NCBI GenBank assembly: GCA_016704275.1
Contig: JADJAK010000001.1
Coordinates: 682,001 to 746,000, forward strand
DNA from: Gemmatimonadota bacterium
GTDB lineage: Bacteria; Gemmatimonadota; Gemmatimonadetes; Gemmatimonadales; GWC2-71-9
DNA: 64,000 nt
Direction: 5' to 3'
The notes beneath the pieces are model-generated. The model worked only from the letters and a program-made list of their open reading frames with translations, was not told the DNA's origin and did no database searches. The stretch's first letter is position 1. Each line of letters opens with the position of its first letter. The position numbers and the translations under genes were made by a program. Positions 29,319 through 37,312 of this stretch are shown one piece after another.

Positions 29319-29376
29319 GGTCATAGGTCGTAGGTCGTAGCTCACGACTTACGACTTACGACTTACGACTTACGAC
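29319..29376. repeat. Heptamer repeat hairpin, GTCGTAG family (map / IMPase, convergent)
   Basis: GGTCATA / GGTCGTA / GGTCGTA (29319-29339), then four exact ACGACTT units plus ACGAC (29344-29376) in inverted orientation. It separates two convergent genes and could act as a bidirectional terminator. The right arm is also the last codons and stop of the minus-strand phosphatase gene. Confidence 0.8.
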
Positions 29377-30150
29377 GCCCCGCAACCACCCCGCCATCTC
29401 CGCACTCCCCGCCACTACCCCGCTGTGCTCCACGCCGATGTCCCGACCGTCGAAATCGGTGACCACCCCTCCCGCTTCGCGCACCAGCACGATCCCCGCC
29501 GCCATGTCCCATGGTGCCAGCATCAGTTCCCAGAACCCCTCGAAGCGCCCCAGCGCCACATCGACCAGGTCGAGCGCCGCGGAACCACCGCGCCGGACGC
29601 CCGCGGTCGCGGAGAGCACGGCGGCCATCTGGGGGAGGTAGGTCGGAATCATGTCGGGGTGCTTGAACGGGAAACCTGTCCCGATCAGCGCCTGGCCGGG
29701 CTCCCGAATGGTGGAGACCCGCATCCGTTCCCCGTTGGCCCAGGCCCCGCCACCCTGCCAGGCGGTATAGCGTCGGTGCATCGTGGCGTGGAAGACGGTC
29801 CCGGCCACGAGCTGGCCGTCGATCGCCGCGCCGATCGAGACGCACCACGTTGGGTGGCCGTGGAGGAAGTTGGTGGTGCCGTCGAGCGGGTCCACCACCC
29901 AGACCAGGCCGTCCATCGCCATCGCATCGGGCGACATCTCTTCGCCCAGGACCCGGCTGGACGGCTCGGCCCGCAACAGCGTCTCGCGTATCCGCTCCTC
30001 CGCCCCCTGATCGATCGCGGTGACGTAGTCGTGGTGGCCCTTGGCGGTCCACTCGGCAGGGTCCGGCCGGCGGGCGTTCAGGAGGAAGGTGGCGGCACGG
30101 GCGGCGGCCCGTTCGGCCAGTCGCGCCAGGGCGGCGGCGTCCCGGCTCAT
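29356..30150 (-). CDS. Inositol monophosphatase family protein (SuhB-like)
   Basis: Mg-dependent sugar-phosphate phosphatase fold. The 264-residue product has the metal-binding Glu pair (GEE at 69-71), the signature DPLDGTTNF (87-95) and WDMAAGIVLVREAGG near residue 215. Substrate could be inositol phosphate, histidinol phosphate or another; SuhB also has a ribosome-biogenesis role in E. coli. I chose ATG at 30150 (MSRDAAALARL), with a GGGGGG-type site upstream. The C-terminus (RGVVSRKS) and stop are encoded by the heptamer repeat, so the repeat has replaced the original 3' end. Confidence 0.88.
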   Translation of the reverse strand: MSRDAAALARLAERAAARAATFLLNARRPDPAEWTAKGHHDYVTAIDQGAEERIRETLLRAEPSSRVLGEEMSPDAMAMDGLVWVVDPLDGTTNFLHGHPTWCVSIGAAIDGQLVAGTVFHATMHRRYTAWQGGGAWANGERMRVSTIREPGQALIGTGFPFKHPDMIPTYLPQMAAVLSATAGVRRGGSAALDLVDVALGRFEGFWELMLAPWDMAAGIVLVREAGGVVTDFDGRDIGVEHSGVVAGSAEMAGWLRGVVSRKS

Positions 30151-30151
30151 G

Positions 30152-30180
30152 TTGCCGCCCCCCTGCGCTGGCGGTAGTTT
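30152..30180 (+). promoter_or_regulatory. Promoter of trpS, probably leaderless
   Basis: TTGCCG (30152-30157), 17-base spacer, TAGTTT (30175-30180), then only six bases to the trpS ATG. The transcript would start at or next to the A of ATG. There is no Shine-Dalgarno sequence. Confidence 0.6.
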
Positions 30181-30186
30181 GCCGCC

Positions 30187-31179
30187 ATGGCACGCATCTT
30201 CTCGGGCATCCAGCCCTCCGGTGAAATGCACATTGGCAACTGGCTCGGGGCGATCCAGAACTACGTCGCCCTCCAGGATGGCAACGATTGTCTCTACTGC
30301 GTCGTCGATCAGCATGCGATCACCGGCAGCTACGACGTCGCGACACTGGCGGACCGCACGCGGGAGATGGCGATCTCGCTCCTGGCCGCCGGCGTCGACC
30401 CGTCGCGCGCCGTGCTCTTCGTACAAAGTCACGTGCCGCAACACGCCACGCTCGCCTGGCTGCTGGCCACGATCGCACCGCTCGGTGAACTCGAGCGCAT
30501 GACCCAGTACAAGGATAAGTCGCAGCGGTTCGAATCGGTGCCGACCGGCTTGCTCACCTATCCGGTGCTGATGGCGGCCGACATCCTCCTCTATCGTGCG
30601 GAGTCGGTGCCGGTCGGCGAAGATCAGGTGCAGCACCTCGAGCTCGCGCGCGAACTGGCCCGGCGCTGGAACGCCGCCTTTGCGAAGGAGACGCCGTTCT
30701 TTCCGGAACCGAAGCCGATCCTCTCGCCGGCGAAACGAATCATCGGCCTCGACGGGCAGGCGAAGATGTCGAAGTCGCTCGGCAACACGATCGGGGTCAC
30801 CGAGTCGCCCGAGTCGATCTGGCAGAAGCTGCGGCCGGCGATGACCGATCCGGCGCGGAAGCTGAAGACGGACCCGGGCACGCCGGAGATCTGCAACATC
30901 TACGCGCTCCACCGCCACTTCTCCCCCGAGGCCACGGTGGTCGAGGTGGCCGCCAACTGTCGCAGTGCCGGGTGGGGCTGCATCGATTGCAAGAAGGTGC
31001 TGGCGGCGAACCTGACGGCACGACTGGCCCCGATGCGCGAGCGCTCGCTCGAACTACGCGCGCAGCCCGGGGTGGTGCGCCAGGTGCTCGGTGATGGTGC
31101 CGCCACCGCCCGTCGTCTGGCGGCCGAAACGATGACCGATGTGACCGACCGGATGGGCTTTCTCGTGGAGGGAGCATGA
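30187..31179 (+). CDS. trpS: Tryptophanyl-tRNA synthetase
   Basis: Class I aminoacyl-tRNA synthetase charging tRNA-Trp. The 330-residue product has SGIQPSGEMHIGNWLGA with the HIGN signature at residues 15-18, and KMSKS at 193-197. Length is typical for bacterial TrpRS. It is divergent from the phosphatase, with a 36-base gap that carries its promoter, and overlaps the pilT-like gene by four bases (ATGA). Confidence 0.96.
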   Translation: MARIFSGIQPSGEMHIGNWLGAIQNYVALQDGNDCLYCVVDQHAITGSYDVATLADRTREMAISLLAAGVDPSRAVLFVQSHVPQHATLAWLLATIAPLGELERMTQYKDKSQRFESVPTGLLTYPVLMAADILLYRAESVPVGEDQVQHLELARELARRWNAAFAKETPFFPEPKPILSPAKRIIGLDGQAKMSKSLGNTIGVTESPESIWQKLRPAMTDPARKLKTDPGTPEICNIYALHRHFSPEATVVEVAANCRSAGWGCIDCKKVLAANLTARLAPMRERSLELRAQPGVVRQVLGDGAATARRLAAETMTDVTDRMGFLVEGA

Positions 31180-32213
31180 CCACCACTTCGCCGATGCTGG
31201 CGCGAGTCCTCAAGGCCGCGGTGCTGCGCGATGCCTCCGACGTCCACGCCAAGGCCGGGGACGTCTTCCGGGCGCGGGTCGGCGGCGTGCTGGTGCCGTT
31301 GACCAAGCAGCGCCTGACGCCGGCGCAGACGCGCGCACTGGCCGCGACCTTCGCCGGCATCGAACTCGACGACCCTCGCCTCGACACGCTGCGCGACTTC
31401 GATTGCTCGTGGGGGGTGCCCGGGATCGGCCGCTTCCGCGTCAATGTCTCCCGGCAGCGATCGTCGTTCATGGTGGTGCTGCGGGTCATCCAGTTCTCGG
31501 TGCCCACGCCCGAGGGGCTGCGGCTGCCCGAGTTCGTCGCGCGCTTCGCCGAGGCCGAGGACGGACTGGTGATCGTGGCGGGCCCGAGTGGCTCGGGGAA
31601 GACCTCGACCATTGCCGCGATGGTGCATCACATCAACCGTTCACGGGAGCGGCACGTCGTGACGCTCGAGGATCCGATCGAGTTCCTCCACCGTGATCTC
31701 GCCAGCTCGATCACCCAGCGCGAGATCGGCACCGACACGGCGGATGTGGCCGGCGGCATTCACGCCGCGCTCCGGCAGGACGCCGACGTCATCGTCATCG
31801 GGGATCTCCGCGACTCGCTCGCCGTGGATCGCGCCATCCGCGCCGCAGAGTCGGGCTGCCTGGTGCTGGCGGCGGTCAGCGCCAGCGACGCCACCTCGGC
31901 GCTGATGCAGCTGGTGGCGACGTTGCCCGCCGGGGAACGCGACGTCGGACGGATGCGGCTCGCCGTGGTGCTGCGTGCCGTGGTGGCCCAGCGCCTGGTC
32001 GCCAACCCGGAGGGTGAGGGGCGGCTGCCGATCCTCGAGTGGATGGAACCGATTCCGGCCCTGCGGGACGCGCTGGCCGGCGGGGGCGAGGCCGCGGCCC
32101 TCCAGAAGGCGCTCGACCGCGCCACCAAGGAGGGAAAGGGGGAGACCTTCGCGAGGGCGATGGCCGAGGCGGGCATCGCCGCTGAATTGACCCCCCGGCC
32201 CCGGACGCACTAG
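31176..32213 (+). CDS. pilT: PilT-family type IV pilus ATPase, degenerate active site
   Basis: Family of hexameric ATPases that retract type IV pili. The 345-residue product has the family domains: SDVHAKAG at residues 16-23 (for the usual SDLHL), RFRVNVSRQRSS (Asp-box region), Walker A GPSGSGKTST (136-145) and LEDPIEFLHR. Two hallmark positions differ: Walker B reads GDLRD (209-213) instead of GEMRD, so the catalytic Glu is Asp, and the His-box GTLHTT reads AAVSAS (His to Ser235). It may be a slow or regulatory ATPase like PilU, or another PilT paralog may exist elsewhere. It is coupled to trpS, and the pseudopilin operon lies 1.5 kb downstream on the other strand. Confidence 0.82.
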   Translation: MTTTSPMLARVLKAAVLRDASDVHAKAGDVFRARVGGVLVPLTKQRLTPAQTRALAATFAGIELDDPRLDTLRDFDCSWGVPGIGRFRVNVSRQRSSFMVVLRVIQFSVPTPEGLRLPEFVARFAEAEDGLVIVAGPSGSGKTSTIAAMVHHINRSRERHVVTLEDPIEFLHRDLASSITQREIGTDTADVAGGIHAALRQDADVIVIGDLRDSLAVDRAIRAAESGCLVLAAVSASDATSALMQLVATLPAGERDVGRMRLAVVLRAVVAQRLVANPEGEGRLPILEWMEPIPALRDALAGGGEAAALQKALDRATKEGKGETFARAMAEAGIAAELTPRPRTH

Positions 32214-32231
32214 CTTTCGGGGAAGTCGTTC

Positions 32232-32257
32232 AACGGCCTCGCGAGGGGCCGTTTTCT
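32232..32257 (+). terminator. Intrinsic terminator after the pilT-like gene
   Basis: AACGGCC (32232-32238) pairs with GGCCGTT (32247-32253), with TC/GA closing the loop, followed by TTCTT. It ends the trpS-pilT unit 20 bases before purA. Confidence 0.7.
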
Positions 32258-32276
32258 TGTGCCGGAAGGGTGAGCC

Positions 32277-33557
32277 ATGTTCGACCGGAAGCACAGCTGC
32301 ATCGTGGTGGTCGGCGCCCAGTGGGGCGACGAAGGGAAGGGGAAGCTCGTCGACGTCCTCGCGGAGCAGGCGAACGTCGTCGTCCGCTATCAGGGCGGCG
32401 CCAATGCCGGCCACACCGTGGTCGTCGGCGATCGGCAATTCGTCCTGCACCAGATCCCCTCGGGGATCCTCCACGCCGGGGCGAAGTGCGTCGTGGGCAA
32501 CGGCGTCGTGCTCGATCCCGAGACCTTCTTCGCCGAGCTCGACGAATTGGCCACGCAGGGGATCGATGTCGGCGGACGGCTGTTCATCTCCGACCGCGCC
32601 CACGTCGTCCTGCCGTACCACAAGCTGCTGGACGCGGCGAGCGAGAAGCAGCAGCAGATCGGGACGACGGGGCGGGGCATCGGCCCGACGTACGAAGACA
32701 AGATCGGCCGCCGCGGTGTCCGCGTCGCCGACCTGATCCGCGCCACCGTGTCGCGGGAGATGGTGGCGGAGCGCATCGAGCGAGCCAATGCGCTCCTCGC
32801 GATGATGGGGTCGACGATGCGCGCCGACCTGGACGAGCATCTCGCCTTGATGGCACGCCTGGGTGCCCGTCTGCGGCCCTTGGCGACGGACACGGGATTG
32901 ATGGTCCACCAGGCGCTCCGCGGGGGCCAGCGCGTCCTTCTTGAGGGCGCACAGGGCGCCCTGCTCGACGTGGACCACGGCACCTACCCGTTCGTGACCT
33001 CGTCCAACACCACGGCCGGTGGCGCGGCGATCGGCGCCGGCATCGGTCCGACCGAGATCGACGGCGTCCTCGGCGTGGTCAAGGCCTACACGACCCGCGT
33101 CGGCAACGGCCCGCTGCCGACCGAAGCGGGCGGGGACCTCGAGGAGCGGCTGCGCACCCTTGGGGGCGAGTTCGGCGCCACCACCGGCCGGCCACGTCGC
33201 TGCGGCTGGTTTGATGCGACCGTCGTCCGCTATTCCGTCCGGGTCAACGGCCTGACCGGGCTGGCGGTCACCAAGCTCGACGTCCTCGACTCGTTCGCCG
33301 AGATCCCGGTCTGCACCGCCTACCGCCTCGACGGCGACGTCTGCGGCGAAGTGCCGAGCGATGTCGAACGACTCGGCCGCGTGGAGCCCGTGTACGAGAC
33401 GCTCCCGGGGTGGCAGCAACCCACCGACGGCGCGCGCAAGCTGGCCGACCTGCCGCCGGCGGCGCGGGCCTATCTCGACCGGCTGCAGGACCTCTCCGGC
33501 GCACCCATCCGGTATGTGAGCGTGGGGACGCGAAGGGATCAGATCATCGAGTGTTAG
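32277..33557 (+). CDS. purA: Adenylosuccinate synthetase
   Basis: Converts IMP and aspartate to adenylosuccinate using GTP, the first committed step to AMP. The 426-residue product has the N-terminal glycine loop GAQWGDEGKGKLVD, the ANAGHTVV block (Lys and His catalytic residues in place), GTTGRGIGPTYEDK, and the C-terminal GTRRDQII signature. ATG 32277 has a GGAAGGG site. It is convergent with the pseudopilin operon. Confidence 0.97.
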   Translation: MFDRKHSCIVVVGAQWGDEGKGKLVDVLAEQANVVVRYQGGANAGHTVVVGDRQFVLHQIPSGILHAGAKCVVGNGVVLDPETFFAELDELATQGIDVGGRLFISDRAHVVLPYHKLLDAASEKQQQIGTTGRGIGPTYEDKIGRRGVRVADLIRATVSREMVAERIERANALLAMMGSTMRADLDEHLALMARLGARLRPLATDTGLMVHQALRGGQRVLLEGAQGALLDVDHGTYPFVTSSNTTAGGAAIGAGIGPTEIDGVLGVVKAYTTRVGNGPLPTEAGGDLEERLRTLGGEFGATTGRPRRCGWFDATVVRYSVRVNGLTGLAVTKLDVLDSFAEIPVCTAYRLDGDVCGEVPSDVERLGRVEPVYETLPGWQQPTDGARKLADLPPAARAYLDRLQDLSGAPIRYVSVGTRRDQIIEC

Positions 33558-33563
33558 GCGTGG

Positions 33564-33603
33564 GTCGTTAGTCATAGGTCGTAAGTCGTAGGTCGTAGGT
33601 CGA
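33564..33603. repeat. Heptamer tandem repeat, GTCGTAG family, left arm (purA 3')
   Basis: GTCGTTA / GTCATAG / GTCGTAA / GTCGTAG / GTCGTAG / GTCGA, period 7, six bases after the purA stop. The inverted partner is at 33644-33670, with a terminator between them. Confidence 0.82.
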
Positions 33604-33638
33604 CGAAGGCCGGCATCCCAAGAGGATGCCGGCCTTCG
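33604..33638. terminator. Bidirectional terminator between purA and the pseudopilin operon
   Basis: Perfect 15-base stem, CGAAGGCCGGCATCC paired with its complement, with a five-base loop. It lies exactly between the two heptamer arms and between two convergent genes, so it can serve both directions. Confidence 0.82.
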
Positions 33639-33643
33639 CGTTG

Positions 33644-33670
33644 TACGACTTACGACTTACGACTTATGAC
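33644..33670. repeat. Heptamer tandem repeat, GTCGTAG family, inverted right arm
   Basis: Three exact TACGACT units then TATGAC, complementary to 33564-33603. The outer stem plus the inner terminator makes a two-storey structure. Confidence 0.8.
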
Positions 33671-33673
33671 CCC

Positions 33674-35722
33674 TCACTGCGCCCGCAAATCCGCGAAGTA
33701 GGCCGCCAATCCCTTCTGGGCCAACCACACCGGGTCGAGTTCGTAGTAGCGCGACTCGATGAAGCGACCGGTGGTCGGGAAGTAGGGCGGCGGATTGATC
33801 GCGCCGCAGGGATCGTACGCGTGCGCCTCGGCGTAGCCGTAGGAGGACGAGCTGTTATACGCACTGTAGGTGTAGTAATCGACCCGACCCATCGCGATGC
33901 CGCCGCTGACCCGCACGCATCCGGCCGGCGCGCCGCCACACCGCTCGGCGGTGGCCGTCGCGTCGAACGTCCCCGTGAGGTAGTAGGGGGCGGTCGGACC
34001 CGGCACGCCGTTCAGGCCGGTCGCGTAGAAGTTGCCACTCGTCCCGCTCCCGCTGCCTGCCGCGAGGATGAACATGTTGAACTGCTCATCCGCCGGCGTG
34101 TCGTCGAAGCCGCCGAACATGCGCGCCGCGACGCGGAACGGCGTCTGCACGTTGTTGTCGGCGATGATCGCGTCGAGCGTCGCGATGCTCCCCATGATGT
34201 CGCCTTCTGCGTCGCACTTGGTGCCCGGCGCGTTGTGATACAGCACATCGTCGGCAAGGATGATGTTGCCGGTGGCGAAGACCGAGACGCGGCCGCGGAG
34301 CTTGCCGCTGACCGCGACGTCGCCCTGCACGAAGACCACGCCCTTGAAGTTGACGTTCGCGCCGAGCGGAATGAGGTACGCCGCATCGGAGCGAACGGCA
34401 CTCAGGCCTGTCATCGCGCCGGCGCGACGCTTCTTCCAGAAGCCCATCGGATACACGGCCGCGTCGGTGACCGTCGAGTCCGGCGTGATCACGCTGGAGC
34501 CGGTCGTGGAAAAGAGCTCAGGCGCGCCACCCAGCAGGCACTTGCGGGTGCCCGCGGGCGATGGCGAGGCGGCCATGGAGGCCGGGCGGGTCCCCTGGGT
34601 GCCGCCGGAGAGAACGTACTGCACGGCGGCGCGCTTCACGGAGGCCGCACCCGCGACGTTGTCGTAGACGCTCTTGGCGGAGTAGAACTCCTGGTTGCCG
34701 TTGAGGTTGACGACCGCACCGCAGTTCAGCGAATACATGTTGGGGTCGTCGTTGTACGTCGTGCCGGCCGGAACGCGTGGCCACCGGCGGCCGGTGGCAT
34801 AGGCCAACACGGAGTCCGAGGTGTTTTTCGCGACCCAGACCCGCATGAAGCCCTCATTCCACTCGATCGTGCCGTTGCTGTTCACGTCGACGGTGAGGAA
34901 TTCGATGCGCATCCCCGGCGTGTGCGACCCGGTGGTGGGCGCGGTCAGGTCGTAGTCGCCATTGGCCGCATCGGCATCCTGGGCGTACTGCCGCATCAGG
35001 TTGATGCGTGCCGGTGTCGGCCAGGGCACCGCCGAGGCGCTGACCTTGATCCCCTTGCGATAGTCGCCGGAGCTCTGATTCGTCACCGACCCGACGACCG
35101 TCACCGGGCCGGCGAACACGATCTTCGGCGAGGTGCACCCCGACTGCAACTTGAGGGCATTGTTGGAGTGGAACGGCCCCGTGATCGACTCGCCGCAGCC
35201 ATACGCCGCCGAGCCGGCCCAGTTGTTGACCGCCACCGCGAACTTGGCCCACGACTCCTGGGTCAGCAGCAGCCGCCGCGCCGCGACGGCGCCGCGTCCG
35301 TCACGGATCACGGAGAGTGCGCTGGCGAAGTTGCTGCCGTACTGCCCGGCCGTGGCCGAGCCGCCGGTGCGCCCGCCGGTCCGTCCCACGTAGAGGGAGC
35401 GGGAGATGTTCGGCACCGTGCCGCCCAGGGCGTCGAGCACCGGGGCGTTGCTGGCCATCGTCGTGAAGCCATTGAACGGCAGTAGCGAATCGAAGATGCC
35501 GCGGTTGAGCGAGTCGCGGATGATCTCGAGGCCGCCGTTCGCCGCCGATTGCAGTGCGGCTTCCTTCGCCGTGAACTTGGTGGTCTCCTGGGCGGCACCG
35601 CTCATCAGGATCGCGCCCATGGCCATCGCCGCGATGGCGATCGAAATCAGCAGCGTGAGGATCAGGGCGGCACCGCGCCGATTGTGGCGCGACGCTCGGA
35701 GGCGAGGCAACAGGCTGGTCAT
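33674..35722 (-). CDS. PilX-like type IV pilus/pseudopilin assembly protein
   Basis: Large (682-residue) protein whose first 45 residues look like PilX N-terminal domains: basic RHNRRG, then a hydrophobic helix (AALILTLLISIAIAAMAMGA) with no prepilin Glu5, then an alpha-helical AAQETTKFTAKEAALQSAANGGLE spine. The rest is a long secreted domain rich in Gly, Ser and aromatic residues with several Cys. An EF-hand-like loop, DVNSNGTIEWNE, lies at residues 279-290. It is the last gene of the four-gene minus-strand operon and overlaps pilW by four bases. The likely role is priming or tip assembly of a type IV pilus or type II secretion pseudopilus. Confidence 0.75.
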   Translation of the reverse strand: MTSLLPRLRASRHNRRGAALILTLLISIAIAAMAMGAILMSGAAQETTKFTAKEAALQSAANGGLEIIRDSLNRGIFDSLLPFNGFTTMASNAPVLDALGGTVPNISRSLYVGRTGGRTGGSATAGQYGSNFASALSVIRDGRGAVAARRLLLTQESWAKFAVAVNNWAGSAAYGCGESITGPFHSNNALKLQSGCTSPKIVFAGPVTVVGSVTNQSSGDYRKGIKVSASAVPWPTPARINLMRQYAQDADAANGDYDLTAPTTGSHTPGMRIEFLTVDVNSNGTIEWNEGFMRVWVAKNTSDSVLAYATGRRWPRVPAGTTYNDDPNMYSLNCGAVVNLNGNQEFYSAKSVYDNVAGAASVKRAAVQYVLSGGTQGTRPASMAASPSPAGTRKCLLGGAPELFSTTGSSVITPDSTVTDAAVYPMGFWKKRRAGAMTGLSAVRSDAAYLIPLGANVNFKGVVFVQGDVAVSGKLRGRVSVFATGNIILADDVLYHNAPGTKCDAEGDIMGSIATLDAIIADNNVQTPFRVAARMFGGFDDTPADEQFNMFILAAGSGSGTSGNFYATGLNGVPGPTAPYYLTGTFDATATAERCGGAPAGCVRVSGGIAMGRVDYYTYSAYNSSSSYGYAEAHAYDPCGAINPPPYFPTTGRFIESRYYELDPVWLAQKGLAAYFADLRAQ

Positions 35723-36915
35723 GGCGCGGCGCTCGTGGTGATGGCGGTGGTCCGGATCGTGGACTGCGACGGCGTGCAGTCCTGGGCGGCGATGCCGAAG
35801 GTGTAGCCGGTCGAGAAGGCGTGGCCGGTGATGTCAGTCGTGTAACTCGTCTGGCCAGCCTCGGACCGGACGACGAGCAACGGCTCCGCCCAGACGGTGG
35901 CCGAAGAGAGTCGCCGCCAGATGATGTACTGCGTGACGTCCTGCTCACCCGCCTCCTGGTCCGGCGACGCCGTCCACGCGATCCGGATCACTCCGTCGCC
36001 GGGATTCGGCTCGGTGGCCGTGAGGGCGCCCGGTTCGAGCGGGACGCGCCCGCAGACGGTCGGCAGCGGGATGCCGTTGTTCGGCACTTCGATGGTCGTC
36101 GAGAGGTCGCGGAATCGTTCGGCCGTGCCGCTCTCGCCGTTGGTCAATCGGAAGTGCATCCGCACGGCGCGGATCGAGTCGGGCCGGACATAGTTCGCCG
36201 AGTCGGTGGCGGAAAGGCCGGCGACCAGCGGGCGACGGATCAGCGGGAGCACCCCGGCCGGCGCGATCTGGAGCGTGTCGCCCGTCGAGAGTTGCCGCTG
36301 CATCAGATACTGGAAGAACGGCTGGCCATTCGGATGCGCCAGGATGTTGCGCGCAACGATTTCCGGCGTCCCGGCGTTGACGCGTTGCCAGAGCACATAG
36401 TCATCGCTGCGCGTGGTGCCTGCATCCAGCGAGAAGTAGAGGATGTACGTCTCGGCCGCCGACGGGGAGCCGTTGCCGAGCTGGTAGGTCTCCGGCGGAT
36501 AGGTGTAGGATGGCGACGAGTTCGGAATGGCGGCCTGTGCGGCCTGGGTCCAGGCCGTGGTCTCTTCGAGCGGGGTGTCGACGTTGAAGTACGTGGCCCA
36601 GCGCATGTCGACGGTGTCCTGTTCGACATAGTCGGTGTTGAAGGCCAGCACGCCGTTGGCCCCGTAGACCAGCACGGGCTGGTTGTTGGGGGTGCCGGCG
36701 CCCATGGTCCGGATGATCCGTTCGGCCGCCTCGATGGCGCCGCGAGCGTTTTCGATCAGGTCGTAGCGGGCCGTGTTGTTCTTGAAGTTCTGGCTCTGCG
36801 ACCGGAACAGCGCATAGGTGGCTCCCGTGACGAACGTCAGCACGGTGACCGCGAGCAGCAGCTCCATCAGCGAGAAGCCGGCTCGGCGCAGCATGGGGGG
36901 CGTCGGTTGGGTCAT
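35719..36915 (-). CDS. PilW-like minor (pseudo)pilin
   Basis: 398-residue prepilin with a clear class III signal: basic LRRAG, cleavage before Phe, then FSLMELLLAVTVLTFVTG with Glu5 in place. The N-terminal helix is followed by a globular domain. The last 90 or so residues resemble a fibronectin type III fold (GVIRIAWTASPDQE near 300, TQYIIWRR, TSYTTDITG). An FN3-like end on a minor pilin is unusual and may mediate tip contacts. One base separates it from the pilV-like gene. Confidence 0.75.
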   Translation of the reverse strand: MTQPTPPMLRRAGFSLMELLLAVTVLTFVTGATYALFRSQSQNFKNNTARYDLIENARGAIEAAERIIRTMGAGTPNNQPVLVYGANGVLAFNTDYVEQDTVDMRWATYFNVDTPLEETTAWTQAAQAAIPNSSPSYTYPPETYQLGNGSPSAAETYILYFSLDAGTTRSDDYVLWQRVNAGTPEIVARNILAHPNGQPFFQYLMQRQLSTGDTLQIAPAGVLPLIRRPLVAGLSATDSANYVRPDSIRAVRMHFRLTNGESGTAERFRDLSTTIEVPNNGIPLPTVCGRVPLEPGALTATEPNPGDGVIRIAWTASPDQEAGEQDVTQYIIWRRLSSATVWAEPLLVVRSEAGQTSYTTDITGHAFSTGYTFGIAAQDCTPSQSTIRTTAITTSAAP

Positions 36916-36916
36916 G

Positions 36917-37312
36917 TCAGGGGCTCGCGATGACGGCGGTGACGGCGACGGTGTCTTTCAGGCCCGGGTCGATCACCCGGACGGTCACCGTGGTGCGGTC
37001 CCGGGCAGGGGACCCGGACTGGTCGCGGACGATCGTGGTGATCCGGCGCATCCGCGGAAAGCCGGAGAAGCCGGTGGTATCGGCGCCGGACCCGCTGGCG
37101 TAGAGGGTCGCGAGCCGGGTATACCGGGGGTCGGCTCGGACGAGCTCCAGTCGGTCCTGGGCGACCCCGGCCGACACGACGCGGATCGACGATCCGGTCA
37201 TTCCCTTGGTGAATTCGGTCGAAAATCGGGCGAAGGTGGTGGTGATCAGGACTAGGATCACCACCGCCAGCAGGACCTCGACCAGGGTGAAACCGCGTCG
37301 GTCGTGGTTCAA
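36917..37312 (-). CDS. PilV/GspI-like minor (pseudo)pilin
   Basis: 131-residue prepilin; signal NHDRRGFTLVEVLLAVVILV with Gly-Phe cleavage and Glu5. I chose the TTG start at 37312 because GGAGG lies five bases upstream and it overlaps the fimT stop as TTGA. Longer in-frame reading adds residues with no prepilin character. The mature part has RMRRITTIVRD and VTVRVIDPG, matching the usual beta-sheet half of minor pseudopilins. Confidence 0.75.
   Translation of the reverse strand: MNHDRRGFTLVEVLLAVVILVLITTTFARFSTEFTKGMTGSSIRVVSAGVAQDRLELVRADPRYTRLATLYASGSGADTTGFSGFPRMRRITTIVRDQSGSPARDRTTVTVRVIDPGLKDTVAVTAVIASP

Noticed and set aside
33626..36933. Long + strand frames opposite the pseudopilin genes
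   Set aside because: The minus-strand frames have prepilin signals, coupled starts and family motifs; the + frames have none.
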